Below, in pieces: positions 21,164-29,250 of a stretch of 64,000 nucleotides of DNA. The position numbers and the translations under genes are program-made. The DNA is from Acidimicrobiales bacterium (GTDB taxonomy: Bacteria > Actinomycetota > Acidimicrobiia > Acidimicrobiales > SZUA-35): assembly GCA_028285495.1 (NCBI GenBank), contig JANQPB010000006.1, forward strand, positions 124,001-188,000. The letters run 5' to 3'. The notes below the pieces were generated by a model. It was not told the DNA's origin. It was given only the letters and a program-made list of their open reading frames with translations, and did no database searches. Each line of letters opens with the position of its first letter. The stretch's first letter is position 1.

Positions 21164-21973
21164 ATGCGCAAGGCGCTTCAGTTTGTCGCGGCCATCACCC
21201 TGGCCATCACCCTGCCCATGCTCTTCCTGGCTCCGGCCGATGCCCAGGATGGTGCCCGGATCCACCTGATCCACGGCATCCCCGGCGTCGACGTCGACGT
21301 CGAGGCCGGCGGCGAGAACGTCTTCGAGGGCTTCTCCTTCGGTGACACCCAGGACCTGTCCGGCCTCGCCGGCGCCACCCTCGAAGGCGTCCGGGTCAAG
21401 GCCGCCGGGACCGACACCGTGGCCATCGACGCCGGCGACATCGAGCTGCCGGCCAGCGGCAACTTCACCGTGATCGCCCACCTCGGCGCCGACGGCACCC
21501 CGACGCTCGGCGTGTTCGAGAACGACGTCTCGACCATCGCCGCCGGTGAGGGTCGCCTGACCGTCCGTCACACCGCCGCCGCTCCCGAGGTCGACATCCT
21601 GGCCAACGGCGAGGCCGCCTTCAGCGGCGTGGCCAACGGCGCCGGTGGTACCGTCGACCTGCCCGCCGGCACCATCTCGGCCTCGGTCGTGCCCGCCGGT
21701 GAGACCGAGCCCGTCGTGATCGGCCCGGCCGATCTGCCCATCGCCGAGGGTCAGCACCTGCTGGTCTACGCCGTCGGCTCGCTCGACGACGACACCCTGA
21801 CCGTGCTCACCGAGACGATCGACGGGCTGCACAGCAACCCGGACCGCATCGACACCGGCAACAGCGTGCCCCAGACCGGCTCGAACGCCGCTCTGATGCT
21901 GCTGGTGGCCGGCGTGGCCGCCGCCGCTGGCGCCGGCACCCTGGTCGTCGCTCGCAACCGGGCCCAGGCCTGA
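21164..21973 (+). CDS. DUF4397-domain secreted protein with sortase-type C-terminus
   Basis: Signal peptide MRKALQFVAAITLAITLPMLFLAPADAQ; RIHLIHGIPGVDVDVEAGG; VPQTGSNAALMLLVAGVAAAAGAGTLVVARNRAQA. Confidence 0.88.
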   Translation: MRKALQFVAAITLAITLPMLFLAPADAQDGARIHLIHGIPGVDVDVEAGGENVFEGFSFGDTQDLSGLAGATLEGVRVKAAGTDTVAIDAGDIELPASGNFTVIAHLGADGTPTLGVFENDVSTIAAGEGRLTVRHTAAAPEVDILANGEAAFSGVANGAGGTVDLPAGTISASVVPAGETEPVVIGPADLPIAEGQHLLVYAVGSLDDDTLTVLTETIDGLHSNPDRIDTGNSVPQTGSNAALMLLVAGVAAAAGAGTLVVARNRAQA

Positions 21974-21986
21974 TCAACAGCGGACC

Positions 21987-22745
21987 GTGAGCCTCTCTCT
22001 CCCTCTCGGCTCCGTGTTCCGCTCCCGACCGACCCGACTGGTGGCACTGGCTCTCGCCGTGCTGCTGGTCGGGTCGGCGTGTTCTTCGGCGACGACCGAC
22101 CCGTCGACCGCCGCCGAGGCCGGAGCCGATCAGGACGCCGCCACCACCGCCGAGCAGGCACCAGCGACGGATCCGGCCGATGACGGGCCGGCGGCCGGGC
22201 CGGACTCCGGCCAGGCGACGCCCGGCTCGGACCTCTCGGAGCTGGTCTCCGAGCTGCCGCCCGCCCCGGTCGGCTTCCCCATGGCCGACGACGGCCCCCA
22301 GCCGACCCGGCTGACCATCGAGTCGCTCGGCATCGACCGGGCCCCGGTCATCAGCGTCGGGGTCGAGACCGACGGGGCCATGGAGGTCCCACCGGCCGAC
22401 CAGGTCGGCTGGTACCGGTACAGCCCCCTGCCGGGCCAGGCCGGCTCGTCGATCCTCGCCGCCCACATCGCCTTCGACGGCGAGAACGGCGTCTTCGTCC
22501 GCCTCGCCGACGTCGAGCTCGGTGCGGTTGTCGAGGTGACCGACGAGGACGGCCTCACCCGGTCCTACCGGGTCGAGACCGTGGACCGCTATGCCAAGGA
22601 GCAGCTGCCCGAGGACATCGTCTTCGCCCGCTCGGGCGAGGAACGGCTCGTGCTCGTCACCTGCGGCGGACGGTTCGATCCGGAGCTGCGCAGCTACGAC
22701 GACAACGTCGTGGTCGTGGCCACCCCGCTCGACCAGGCCAGCTGA
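21987..22745 (+). CDS. Class F-type sortase, predicted lipoprotein
   Basis: Lipobox-like LVGSACSS; RLTIESLGIDRAPVISVGVETDGAMEVPPADQVGWYRYSPLPGQAGSSILAAHI...LVLVTCGGRFD. Confidence 0.88.
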   Translation: MSLSLPLGSVFRSRPTRLVALALAVLLVGSACSSATTDPSTAAEAGADQDAATTAEQAPATDPADDGPAAGPDSGQATPGSDLSELVSELPPAPVGFPMADDGPQPTRLTIESLGIDRAPVISVGVETDGAMEVPPADQVGWYRYSPLPGQAGSSILAAHIAFDGENGVFVRLADVELGAVVEVTDEDGLTRSYRVETVDRYAKEQLPEDIVFARSGEERLVLVTCGGRFDPELRSYDDNVVVVATPLDQAS

Positions 22746-22760
22746 GCCGGACCGACACGT

Positions 22761-22855
22761 CGTCGTCGGTCAGGCCGAAGGTCCTTCGTCGTCGGTCAGG
22801 CCGAAGGTCCGTCGTCGTCGGTCAGGCCGAAGGTCCTTCGTCGTCGGTCAGGCCG
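22761..22855. repeat. 26-bp tandem repeat, about 3.65 copies
   Basis: cgtcgtcggtcaggccgaaggtcc(t/g)t at 22761, 22787, 22813 and partial at 22839. Confidence 0.95.
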
Positions 22856-23681
22856 GGCGCCCGCTGCTGGCCCTGGCCTGACCGACGGCGTAGAACGCCA
22901 CGGCGGCGGCCGAGCCGACGTTGATCGAGTCGACGAGCCCCGCCATCGGGATCCGGACCCGGCGGTCGGCGGCGGCCAGCGTGTCGGCGGTCAGGCCGGG
23001 CCCCTCGGCCCCGAGCAGGAGCGCCACCCGGTCGTCCGGTCCGTAACGAAGCTCGTCGATCGGTGCCGCCGATGGGTCCGGGGTCAGCGCCACCACCTCG
23101 AAGCCGGCGTCCCGCAGCGGCGCCAGTCCGTCGGGGAGTCGCTCCAATCGGGCGTACGGGGTGGCGAACGCCTCGCCCATCGAGACCCGCCCGCAGCGGC
23201 GGTACAGCGGATCGCAGCAGGTGGGATCGAGGTAGAACGAGTCGATCCCGAGGCCGACGGCGCAACGGAGGATCACCCCGAGGTTGGTCGGGTTGTTGAT
23301 GGCCTCCATGACCGCGACCGTGGTCGAGCCGATCAGCGCCTCGTCGATGCTCGGCAGTGGGCGGCGGGCGAAGCAGGCGAGGCACCCCCGATGGAGGTGG
23401 TAGCCGGTGATCCGCTGCAGCACCTCCGGCCCGGCCGCGTAGACCGGGATCTCGGGGTCGACCACATCGGGGAGCGGCCTGGTCCGCTTGCCATCGATCA
23501 GGACGGCCGTCAGCCGGTAGCCGGCGCGGAGCGCCCGCTCGACGACGATGTCGCCCTCGGCCACGAACACGCCAGCCATGTCGCCGCCGGGCAGCTCCCG
23601 GCGACGACGCAGGACGTGGTCACGCAGACCCTGGAACACGGCGATGCGCGGATCGTCGGGGTCGTCGACCTCGATCCTCAT
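22848..23681 (-). CDS. TrmH/SpoU-family RNA methyltransferase
   Basis: VAVMEAINNPTNLGVILRCAVGLGIDSFYLDP...LLLGAEGPGLT...RIPMAGLVDSINVGSAAAVAFYA. Confidence 0.93.
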   Translation of the reverse strand: MRIEVDDPDDPRIAVFQGLRDHVLRRRRELPGGDMAGVFVAEGDIVVERALRAGYRLTAVLIDGKRTRPLPDVVDPEIPVYAAGPEVLQRITGYHLHRGCLACFARRPLPSIDEALIGSTTVAVMEAINNPTNLGVILRCAVGLGIDSFYLDPTCCDPLYRRCGRVSMGEAFATPYARLERLPDGLAPLRDAGFEVVALTPDPSAAPIDELRYGPDDRVALLLGAEGPGLTADTLAAADRRVRIPMAGLVDSINVGSAAAVAFYAVGQARASSGRPA

Positions 23682-23727
23682 CCGGTGGTCGTCCGCCGCC
23701 GCTCGCCGACGCCGATCGGGCGTGCGC

Positions 23728-23994
23728 TCAGGTGCCGTAGCGCCGGACGTCGGGGCCGACCAACTCGCTGAAGAGCTTCAACACCTCGCCATCGTCGGCG
23801 TGGCGACCGGTGTCGTGCTTGGAGTAGAGCAGCTCGCCGTCGACCGTCACGTCGAAGACGCCCTTCGAGCCCATGACGAGCCTCAGATCGGCGATGACGT
23901 GCTGGTAGTTGCTGAGCAGATCGTCGACCGCGCGCACGGCGCGGGCTGAGTAGTCTCAGGGGACGCAGTAGGTGATGTCGACGTGGTGGGCCAT
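23728..23994 (-). CDS. Rdx/SelW-like selenoprotein candidate, 88 aa with in-frame TGA (23956-23958) read as Sec
   Basis: Reading through TGA joins ORFs 23956..24825(-) and 23728..23937(-): MAHHVDITYCVPUDYSARAVRAVDDLLSNYQHVIADLRLVMGSKGVFDVTVDGELLYSKHDTGRHADDGEVLKLFSELVGPDVRRYGT; CxxU at the Rdx redox motif, GxFDVxVDGxLxxSKxxTGRxxD conserved block. Confidence 0.85.
23928..23944 (-). promoter_or_regulatory. Candidate bacterial SECIS apical hairpin
   Basis: Minus strand CCGCGC[CGTGC]GCGCGG; loop begins 17 nt after the TGA, G in loop position 2. Confidence 0.55.
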
Positions 23995-24093
23995 GACCCC
24001 AGGATACCGATCGGCGGTCGTCGCCGTGAGGTCCCCGGCGAGAGGCCGGGCCGTTGTGTTGGGACCGGGCGCCGTTGGGTAAGGTCTGTGACC

Positions 24094-24528
24094 ATGAAAG
24101 CGACCGTCGTCTACGAGAGCATGACCGGCAACACCGCCACCGCCGGCCACCTGATCGCCGCCGGGCTGACGGCCGCCGGGGTCGAGGCGGTGGCGTGCCC
24201 GATCACGCAGGTCGACCTCCAGAGCCTGTCCGAGTCGGAGCTCGTCGTGGTCGGCAGCTGGACCGACGGGTTCTTCTTCTTCGGCCAGCGGCCGGGCCGT
24301 GGCGCCCGTCTGGCCCAACTGCCCGTGATCGACGGCAAGAAGGCGGCGGTGTTCTGCACCTACGCCGTCAATGCCGGCAAGACGCTGCCGAAGTTGAGCC
24401 GGATCGTGACCCGCCGTGGCGGCGAGGTCATCGGTGGGTTCGCCATCCACCGCAAGCGCATGGAGGAGGAGGCGGCGGAATTCGTCGATCGCCTGCTCGG
24501 CGCCCTCGACCTGCCGATCGACGCCTGA
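24094..24528 (+). CDS. Flavodoxin-family protein
   Basis: MKATVVYESMTGNTATAGHLIAAGL...LVVVGSWTDGFFFFGQRPG. Confidence 0.85.
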   Translation: MKATVVYESMTGNTATAGHLIAAGLTAAGVEAVACPITQVDLQSLSESELVVVGSWTDGFFFFGQRPGRGARLAQLPVIDGKKAAVFCTYAVNAGKTLPKLSRIVTRRGGEVIGGFAIHRKRMEEEAAEFVDRLLGALDLPIDA

Positions 24529-24557
24529 CGGCCGACCGGCGGACCGGAGCCCGCAGC

Positions 24558-25460
24558 TCAGAGCGCCTTGGCGAACCAGTGGTGGGCGAAGGGCTCGGCG
24601 TTGAAGGGCTCGACCTCCTCGTAGCCCATGGCCCGGTAGAGGGCGATGGCCTCGACCAGGGCCCGATTGGTGTCGAGCCGTACCCGCTCGAAGCCGCGGC
24701 TCGCCGCCTCGCGCTCGAGGGCCTCGACGAGCCGCCGGCCGAGCCCGAGGCCCCGGGCCGACGGGCTGACCCACATGCGCTTGATGTCTGCCGTGGTGTC
24801 GTCGATCCGCTTCAACGCTCCGCACCCGACCGGCTCGCCGCCGCGCCGGGCCACCAGCATCGCCCCGGCGTCACCGGTGACCTCGTCCGGGTCGGCCGTT
24901 CCGGTGATGGTCGAGTCGAAGCCGGACTCGAAGCGACGGTCGAGCTCGGCGAAGTACTGGGCGAGGCAGAAGCGGGCATCGGCGCTGGTCGGATCCTCGA
25001 TGGCGATCTCGACGAGGCCGGTGCCGAGGAGCGAGCGGACGATCTCCATGGCCGCGAGCAGCCGGCGGCGATCGCTCGGCTCCAGCGGGGCCAGCATCGA
25101 GTCGGCCAGGCTGTCGCTGGCCGCGTCGAGCGCCGCCCACTCGGTTCGGCCGGCGGGGGTGAGCCGGGCGACCCGCACCCGACGATCGTCGGCTGCGGGT
25201 TCGACCGAGACAACACCCTCACCCTCGAGCGATCGGAGCAGCCGGCTCAGGTAACCGGAATCGAGCCCGAGGCGGGACCGGAGGGCCCGCACGTCGTCGT
25301 GCCCGGCGCCGATCTCCCAGAGCAGCCGCGAGGCCCCGAGCGGGCGCCCACGATCGAGGTAGTGGTCGTCCAGGGCCCCGACCCGCTCGGTGACCAGGCG
25401 GTTGAACCGTCGCACGGTGGCGATCTCGTCTCGGCTCGTCGTGACGTTCGCTGTCGGCAT
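24558..25460 (-). CDS. MarR-GNAT fusion (transcriptional regulator + acetyltransferase)
   Basis: LRSRLGLDSGYLSRLLRSLEGEGVVSVEPAADDRRVRVARLTPAGR; MWVSPSARGLGLGRRLVEALEREAASRGFERVRLDTN. Confidence 0.9.
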   Translation of the reverse strand: MPTANVTTSRDEIATVRRFNRLVTERVGALDDHYLDRGRPLGASRLLWEIGAGHDDVRALRSRLGLDSGYLSRLLRSLEGEGVVSVEPAADDRRVRVARLTPAGRTEWAALDAASDSLADSMLAPLEPSDRRRLLAAMEIVRSLLGTGLVEIAIEDPTSADARFCLAQYFAELDRRFESGFDSTITGTADPDEVTGDAGAMLVARRGGEPVGCGALKRIDDTTADIKRMWVSPSARGLGLGRRLVEALEREAASRGFERVRLDTNRALVEAIALYRAMGYEEVEPFNAEPFAHHWFAKAL

Positions 25461-25462
25461 TC

Positions 25463-25478
25463 TCTGACTCTAGTCAGA
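25463..25478. promoter_or_regulatory. Perfect palindrome, putative MarR operator
   Basis: TCTGACT-CT-AGTCAGA, 2 bp upstream of the MarR-GNAT start codon. Confidence 0.7.
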
Positions 25479-25499
25479 TAATTCGACTCCGGCCACCGA

Positions 25500-26981
25500 T
25501 CACCAGCCGGGCGGGGCGACGAAACCGCCGGTGAGCTCCTCGATCAGCCGGGCGACGCCGAGCGTCGTCCGGTCCTCCAGGAACGGGCCGACCGCCTGCA
25601 GCCCGATCGGCAGGCCCGTCGAGTGCAGGCCGATCGGGACCGCCGTCGCCGGCAGGTAGACGACCCCGAACAGACCCATCCAGCGCATCTGGTCCGTGTA
25701 GGCCCTCGTCTCCCCGGCCACCTCGATCGTCCGCTCGGTCATCGGGTTGGAGTGGTCGTGGGCGATGGCCACCGTCGGCGAGATCGGGGCGAGCACGATG
25801 TCCCAGCGACCGAAGAACTCGCGCCACCTGGCCCGCATCTGGAGCCGGCGCTCGTTGGCGGTCAGCCACTCGCGGTGCCGGATCGTCGCTCCCTCGATGC
25901 CGAGGCCGCCTGGCAGGGCGCCGTCGGCCGCCAGCCTGGCCGCCATCTCCTCGATCTCCCCTCGGGTGTAGCCACCGCACATCGCCCCGCCGAGCAGGGT
26001 GAGGAAGGTGGCGTCGGCCTTGGCGAAGTCGAACCCGTCCGGCCTGGCGTCGGTGTCGACGACGGCGCCCCGGTCGGCCAGGCCATCGGCGACGCCGAGG
26101 ATGGCCCGCTCGATCTCGGGGTCGACCGGGCAGTAGGGGTCGGTCGCCAACACCGCCACCCGCAGCCCGTCGGCCCGCCCGCTCGGCAGCTGGGCCCGGG
26201 CCGGCGGCAGCTCGAGCGCCCAGGCGCCAGCGTGCCAGTCGTCCGGGCCGGCGAGGAGGTCGAGTCCGAGCTCGCAGTCGTCGACGGTCCGAGCCATCGG
26301 GCCGATGACGGCGATGTCGGCCTGGGTCAGCGTGCCCGGCGGGCCGGGGATCTGGCCCCGGCCCGAGACCACGCCGTAGCTCGGCTTGTGACCGACCACG
26401 CCACACATCGCCGCCGGGTTCCGGATCGAGCCGGCGATGTCGCTGCCGATCTCGATCGGGCTGAACCCGGCGGCCAGGGACCCGGCGGAGCCACCCGAGC
26501 TACCGCCGACGCTGCGGCCGGTGTCCCACGGGTTGTTGGACGTGCCGAAGACCTCGTTGAAGCTCTGGACGTCACCGGCGTACAGGGGGAGGTTCGTCTT
26601 GGCGTAGATCACGGCCCCGGCCGCCCGCAGCCGGGCCACCGACACGGCGTCGACGGGGGCGACGAAGTCGGACAGCTCCGGGGCACCGGAGGTGGTGCGA
26701 ACCCCCTCGACCATCAGGGAGTCCTTGATCGTGACCGGAACGCCGGCCAGGGGACCGGGGTCGGGGGCAGACGGGTCGTCGAGCGCGTCGTCGATCGCCG
26801 ATGCCGTTGCCCGAGCCCGCTCGACGTCGAGCGTCACCACCACGTTGATCTCGGGGTTGCGGCGCTCGACCCGGGCGACGGCGGCGTCGAGCGCCTCGAC
26901 GGCCGAGACCCGGCGGTCGCGGATGGCGGCGGCCACCTCCGTGGTGGAGCGATAGGCGAGGTCGGTCAACTCGTCGGCCAT
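25500..26981 (-). CDS. Amidase (amidase-signature family)
   Basis: GVPVTIKDSLMVEGVRTTSG...NNPWDTGRSVGGSSGGSAGSLAAGFSPIEIGSDIAGSIRNPAAMCGVVGHKPS. Confidence 0.93.
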   Translation of the reverse strand: MADELTDLAYRSTTEVAAAIRDRRVSAVEALDAAVARVERRNPEINVVVTLDVERARATASAIDDALDDPSAPDPGPLAGVPVTIKDSLMVEGVRTTSGAPELSDFVAPVDAVSVARLRAAGAVIYAKTNLPLYAGDVQSFNEVFGTSNNPWDTGRSVGGSSGGSAGSLAAGFSPIEIGSDIAGSIRNPAAMCGVVGHKPSYGVVSGRGQIPGPPGTLTQADIAVIGPMARTVDDCELGLDLLAGPDDWHAGAWALELPPARAQLPSGRADGLRVAVLATDPYCPVDPEIERAILGVADGLADRGAVVDTDARPDGFDFAKADATFLTLLGGAMCGGYTRGEIEEMAARLAADGALPGGLGIEGATIRHREWLTANERRLQMRARWREFFGRWDIVLAPISPTVAIAHDHSNPMTERTIEVAGETRAYTDQMRWMGLFGVVYLPATAVPIGLHSTGLPIGLQAVGPFLEDRTTLGVARLIEELTGGFVAPPGW

Positions 26982-27170
26982 GGTCGCCGACCCTAGCGCC
27001 GGCGGGAAACGGGGGGCGAGCGCCGTCCCGGGCCGGGCCGGCCCGGGGCCGCTCCGGGTCGCACCGACGGGCGCCGAACACCGATAGGGTCGGCTGACAT
27101 CGTTGGCCACCCGGGGGAGGGGTGGACCGGCGGGCGACACCGGCCCGTCCTCGTGCCCCAAGGAGAACCC

Positions 27171-27479
27171 ATGTTGCGACAATGGCTCGTACCGGTGCTT
27201 GCCGGGCTCCTGCTGCTGGTCGGCTGTGCCGACCGGCCGTCGCCCGACGCCCTGGCCGATGCCATCGCCAACGCCGCCGCCGCCGACCCGACGGTCGACC
27301 TGACGCCCGAGCAGGCGTCGTGCATTGCCAACCGCCTGCTCGACAGCGGCCTCTCCGACACGACCCTCGAGGGCCTGACCGAGGACTTCGACAACCCCGA
27401 GGTGCTCTCGGCCGAGGTCGACCAGGTCGAGCCGACGGTGGCCGAGGCGGCCGCCGCCTGCGTCGTCGCCGATGAGTGA
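27171..27479 (+). CDS. Small predicted lipoprotein
   Basis: MLRQWLVPVLAGLLLLVGCADRPS lipobox. Confidence 0.75.
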   Translation: MLRQWLVPVLAGLLLLVGCADRPSPDALADAIANAAAADPTVDLTPEQASCIANRLLDSGLSDTTLEGLTEDFDNPEVLSAEVDQVEPTVAEAAAACVVADE

Positions 27480-28539
27480 CACCGGCCCGGGCCCGACACA
27501 CAGCCCGGCCTCAGGCCGGGGCCCGGGATACAGCCCGGCCTCAGGCCGGGGCCCGGGATACAGCCCGGCCTCAGGCCGGGGCCCGAGATACAGCCCGGCC
27601 TCAGGCCGGGGCCCGAGATACAGCCCGGCCTCAGGCCGGGGCCCGAGATACAGCCAGGCCGTCGCCGAGGCCACGAGCGCCGGGACCCCCGTCGTCGCCC
27701 TCGAGACCACGATCTTCTCCGAGCTGGGTCTGCCCGGCCCGTCGAACCGCGAGGCCCTCGACCGGGTCACGGCGGCCATCGAGGCCGGCGGGGCGGTACC
27801 GGCCCTGACCGCCGTGCTCGACGGGCAGCTCCGCATCGGGCTCGACGTGGCCGAGCACGCTCGCATCTGCGGGCCGGCCCGCAAGGTGGCGGCTCGCGAT
27901 CTGCCCGTGGCCATGGCCGGAGGCTGGGACTACGGGGCCACGACCGTGTCGGCGTCGGTCACCCTGGCCGCCGCCGCCGGGATCCCGGTGTTCGCCACCG
28001 GCGGCATCGGCGGCGTCCACCGGGGCTGGGCCACGACCGGCGACGTCAGCGCCGACCTCCCGGCCCTGGCCCGCCACCCGGTGATCACCGTGACCGCCGG
28101 GGCCAAGGTCTTCCTCGACCTGGCGGCCACCGTCGAGTACCTCGAGACGGCCTCGGTCCCGGTGCTCGGCTGGCGCTGCGATCGCTTCCCCGCCTTCCAT
28201 GCCCCCACCTCCGATGTGGCGCTCACCACCAGAGTCGAGTCGGCCGAGGAGGTTGCGGGCATCGCCCGGGCCCACTGGGCGATCGGCGGCGGCGGGATCG
28301 TCGTCGCCGCCCCGGTGCCCGAGGCCGACGCCATCCCGCTCGACGAGCTCACCGACCTGGTCGACCGGGCGCTGGCCGAGGTCGGCGAGGTCTCGGGACC
28401 GGCGGTCACCCCCGAGGTCCTCGGCCGGCTCGGCGCGCTCAGCGGCGGCCGGACCGTCGCCGCCAACCTGGCCCTGGCCGAGCACAACGCAGCCGTGGCG
28501 GCCGAGATCGCCGGGGCGCTGGCCTCCGTCGGCCCGTGA
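27472..28539 (+). CDS. psuG: Pseudouridine-5'-phosphate glycosidase with N-terminal decapeptide repeats
   Basis: VVALETTIFSELGLPGPSNREAL...GGWDYGATTVSASVTLAAAAGIPVFATGGIGGVHRG; N-terminal (SPASGRGPxY)n. Confidence 0.88.
   Translation: MSDTGPGPTHSPASGRGPGYSPASGRGPGYSPASGRGPRYSPASGRGPRYSPASGRGPRYSQAVAEATSAGTPVVALETTIFSELGLPGPSNREALDRVTAAIEAGGAVPALTAVLDGQLRIGLDVAEHARICGPARKVAARDLPVAMAGGWDYGATTVSASVTLAAAAGIPVFATGGIGGVHRGWATTGDVSADLPALARHPVITVTAGAKVFLDLAATVEYLETASVPVLGWRCDRFPAFHAPTSDVALTTRVESAEEVAGIARAHWAIGGGGIVVAAPVPEADAIPLDELTDLVDRALAEVGEVSGPAVTPEVLGRLGALSGGRTVAANLALAEHNAAVAAEIAGALASVGP
27501..27650 (+). repeat. 30-bp tandem repeat, 5 copies, in frame within psuG
   Basis: cagcccggcctcaggccggggcccg(g/a)gata at 27501, 27531, 27561, 27591, 27621. 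Confidence 0.97.
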
Positions 28540-29132
28540 CCCGGTTCGGGCGGCCGACGGTCGGCGACGTCGCGCTCGGGGCGTGGGATCGCTGGCAGCG
28601 GGTGGCGGCGATCCGAAGCGGCTCGCGCCGGGCCGCCCGATTCGCCGCCTTCGGGCCCGGCTCGGTCGTCTGCTTCCCCCCGGCCGCGCTCTACGGCGAG
28701 CGAGCCATCCACGTCGGTCGGGACGTGCTGATCGGGCCCCGGGTGGCGCTGTCGGCCGGCATGGAGCCGTCGCAGCAGCTGATCAGCGACGAGATCGTCC
28801 GCATCGGCGACCGCTGCCTGATCGGTCGTGGCTCGAGCATCGTCGCCCACTTCAGCGTGACGATCGGCCAGGACGTGTTCTTCGGGCCGAACGTCTACGT
28901 CACCGACCAGAACCACGCCGTCGAGCGGGCGGACGTGCCGATCGGCCTGCAGGCCGAGCCCGAGCGGCCGGTGGTGATCGGCGACGGGTCCTGGCTCGGG
29001 ACCAACGTCGTGGTGCTGCCCGGGGTCACGATCGGTCGGCAGGTGGCCGTCGGGGCCGGGTCGGTCGTGACCGCCGACCTCCCGGACCACACCGTGGCGG
29101 CCGGCGCCCCCGCCCGCGCCCTTCGACGCTGA
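28536..29132 (+). CDS. Hexapeptide-repeat (left-handed beta-helix) acyltransferase
   Basis: GERAIHVGRDVLIGPRVAL...VVIGDGSWLGTNVVVLPGVTIGRQVAVGAGSVVTADLPDHTVAAGAPARAL. Confidence 0.88.
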   Translation: MTRFGRPTVGDVALGAWDRWQRVAAIRSGSRRAARFAAFGPGSVVCFPPAALYGERAIHVGRDVLIGPRVALSAGMEPSQQLISDEIVRIGDRCLIGRGSSIVAHFSVTIGQDVFFGPNVYVTDQNHAVERADVPIGLQAEPERPVVIGDGSWLGTNVVVLPGVTIGRQVAVGAGSVVTADLPDHTVAAGAPARALRR

Positions 29133-29156
29133 CCGGACCCCCGCCGGCCGAGGCCC

Positions 29157-29218
29157 GTCACGATCGTCACCCGGCGGTCGACCCCGGGTCATGATCGTCA
29201 CCCGGCGGTTGACCCCGG
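29157..29218. repeat. 31-bp direct repeat, 2 copies
   Basis: gtca(c/t)gatcgtcacccggcggt(c/t)gaccccgg at 29157 and 29188. Confidence 0.9.
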
Positions 29219-29250
29219 TGGGCCGAGGCACCGGCCGGGCTCGACGTCGA

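Noticed and set aside
22761-22855. CRISPR array
   Set aside because: Copies are directly contiguous with no spacers and there are no cas genes; simple tandem repeats. The same applies to 27501-27650 and 55779-55856.
23956-24825. 289-aa minus-strand ORF as an independent gene
   Set aside because: Only the last 13 codons (from ATG 23994) look like protein; the upstream part is antisense to the flavodoxin gene and runs through its promoter.
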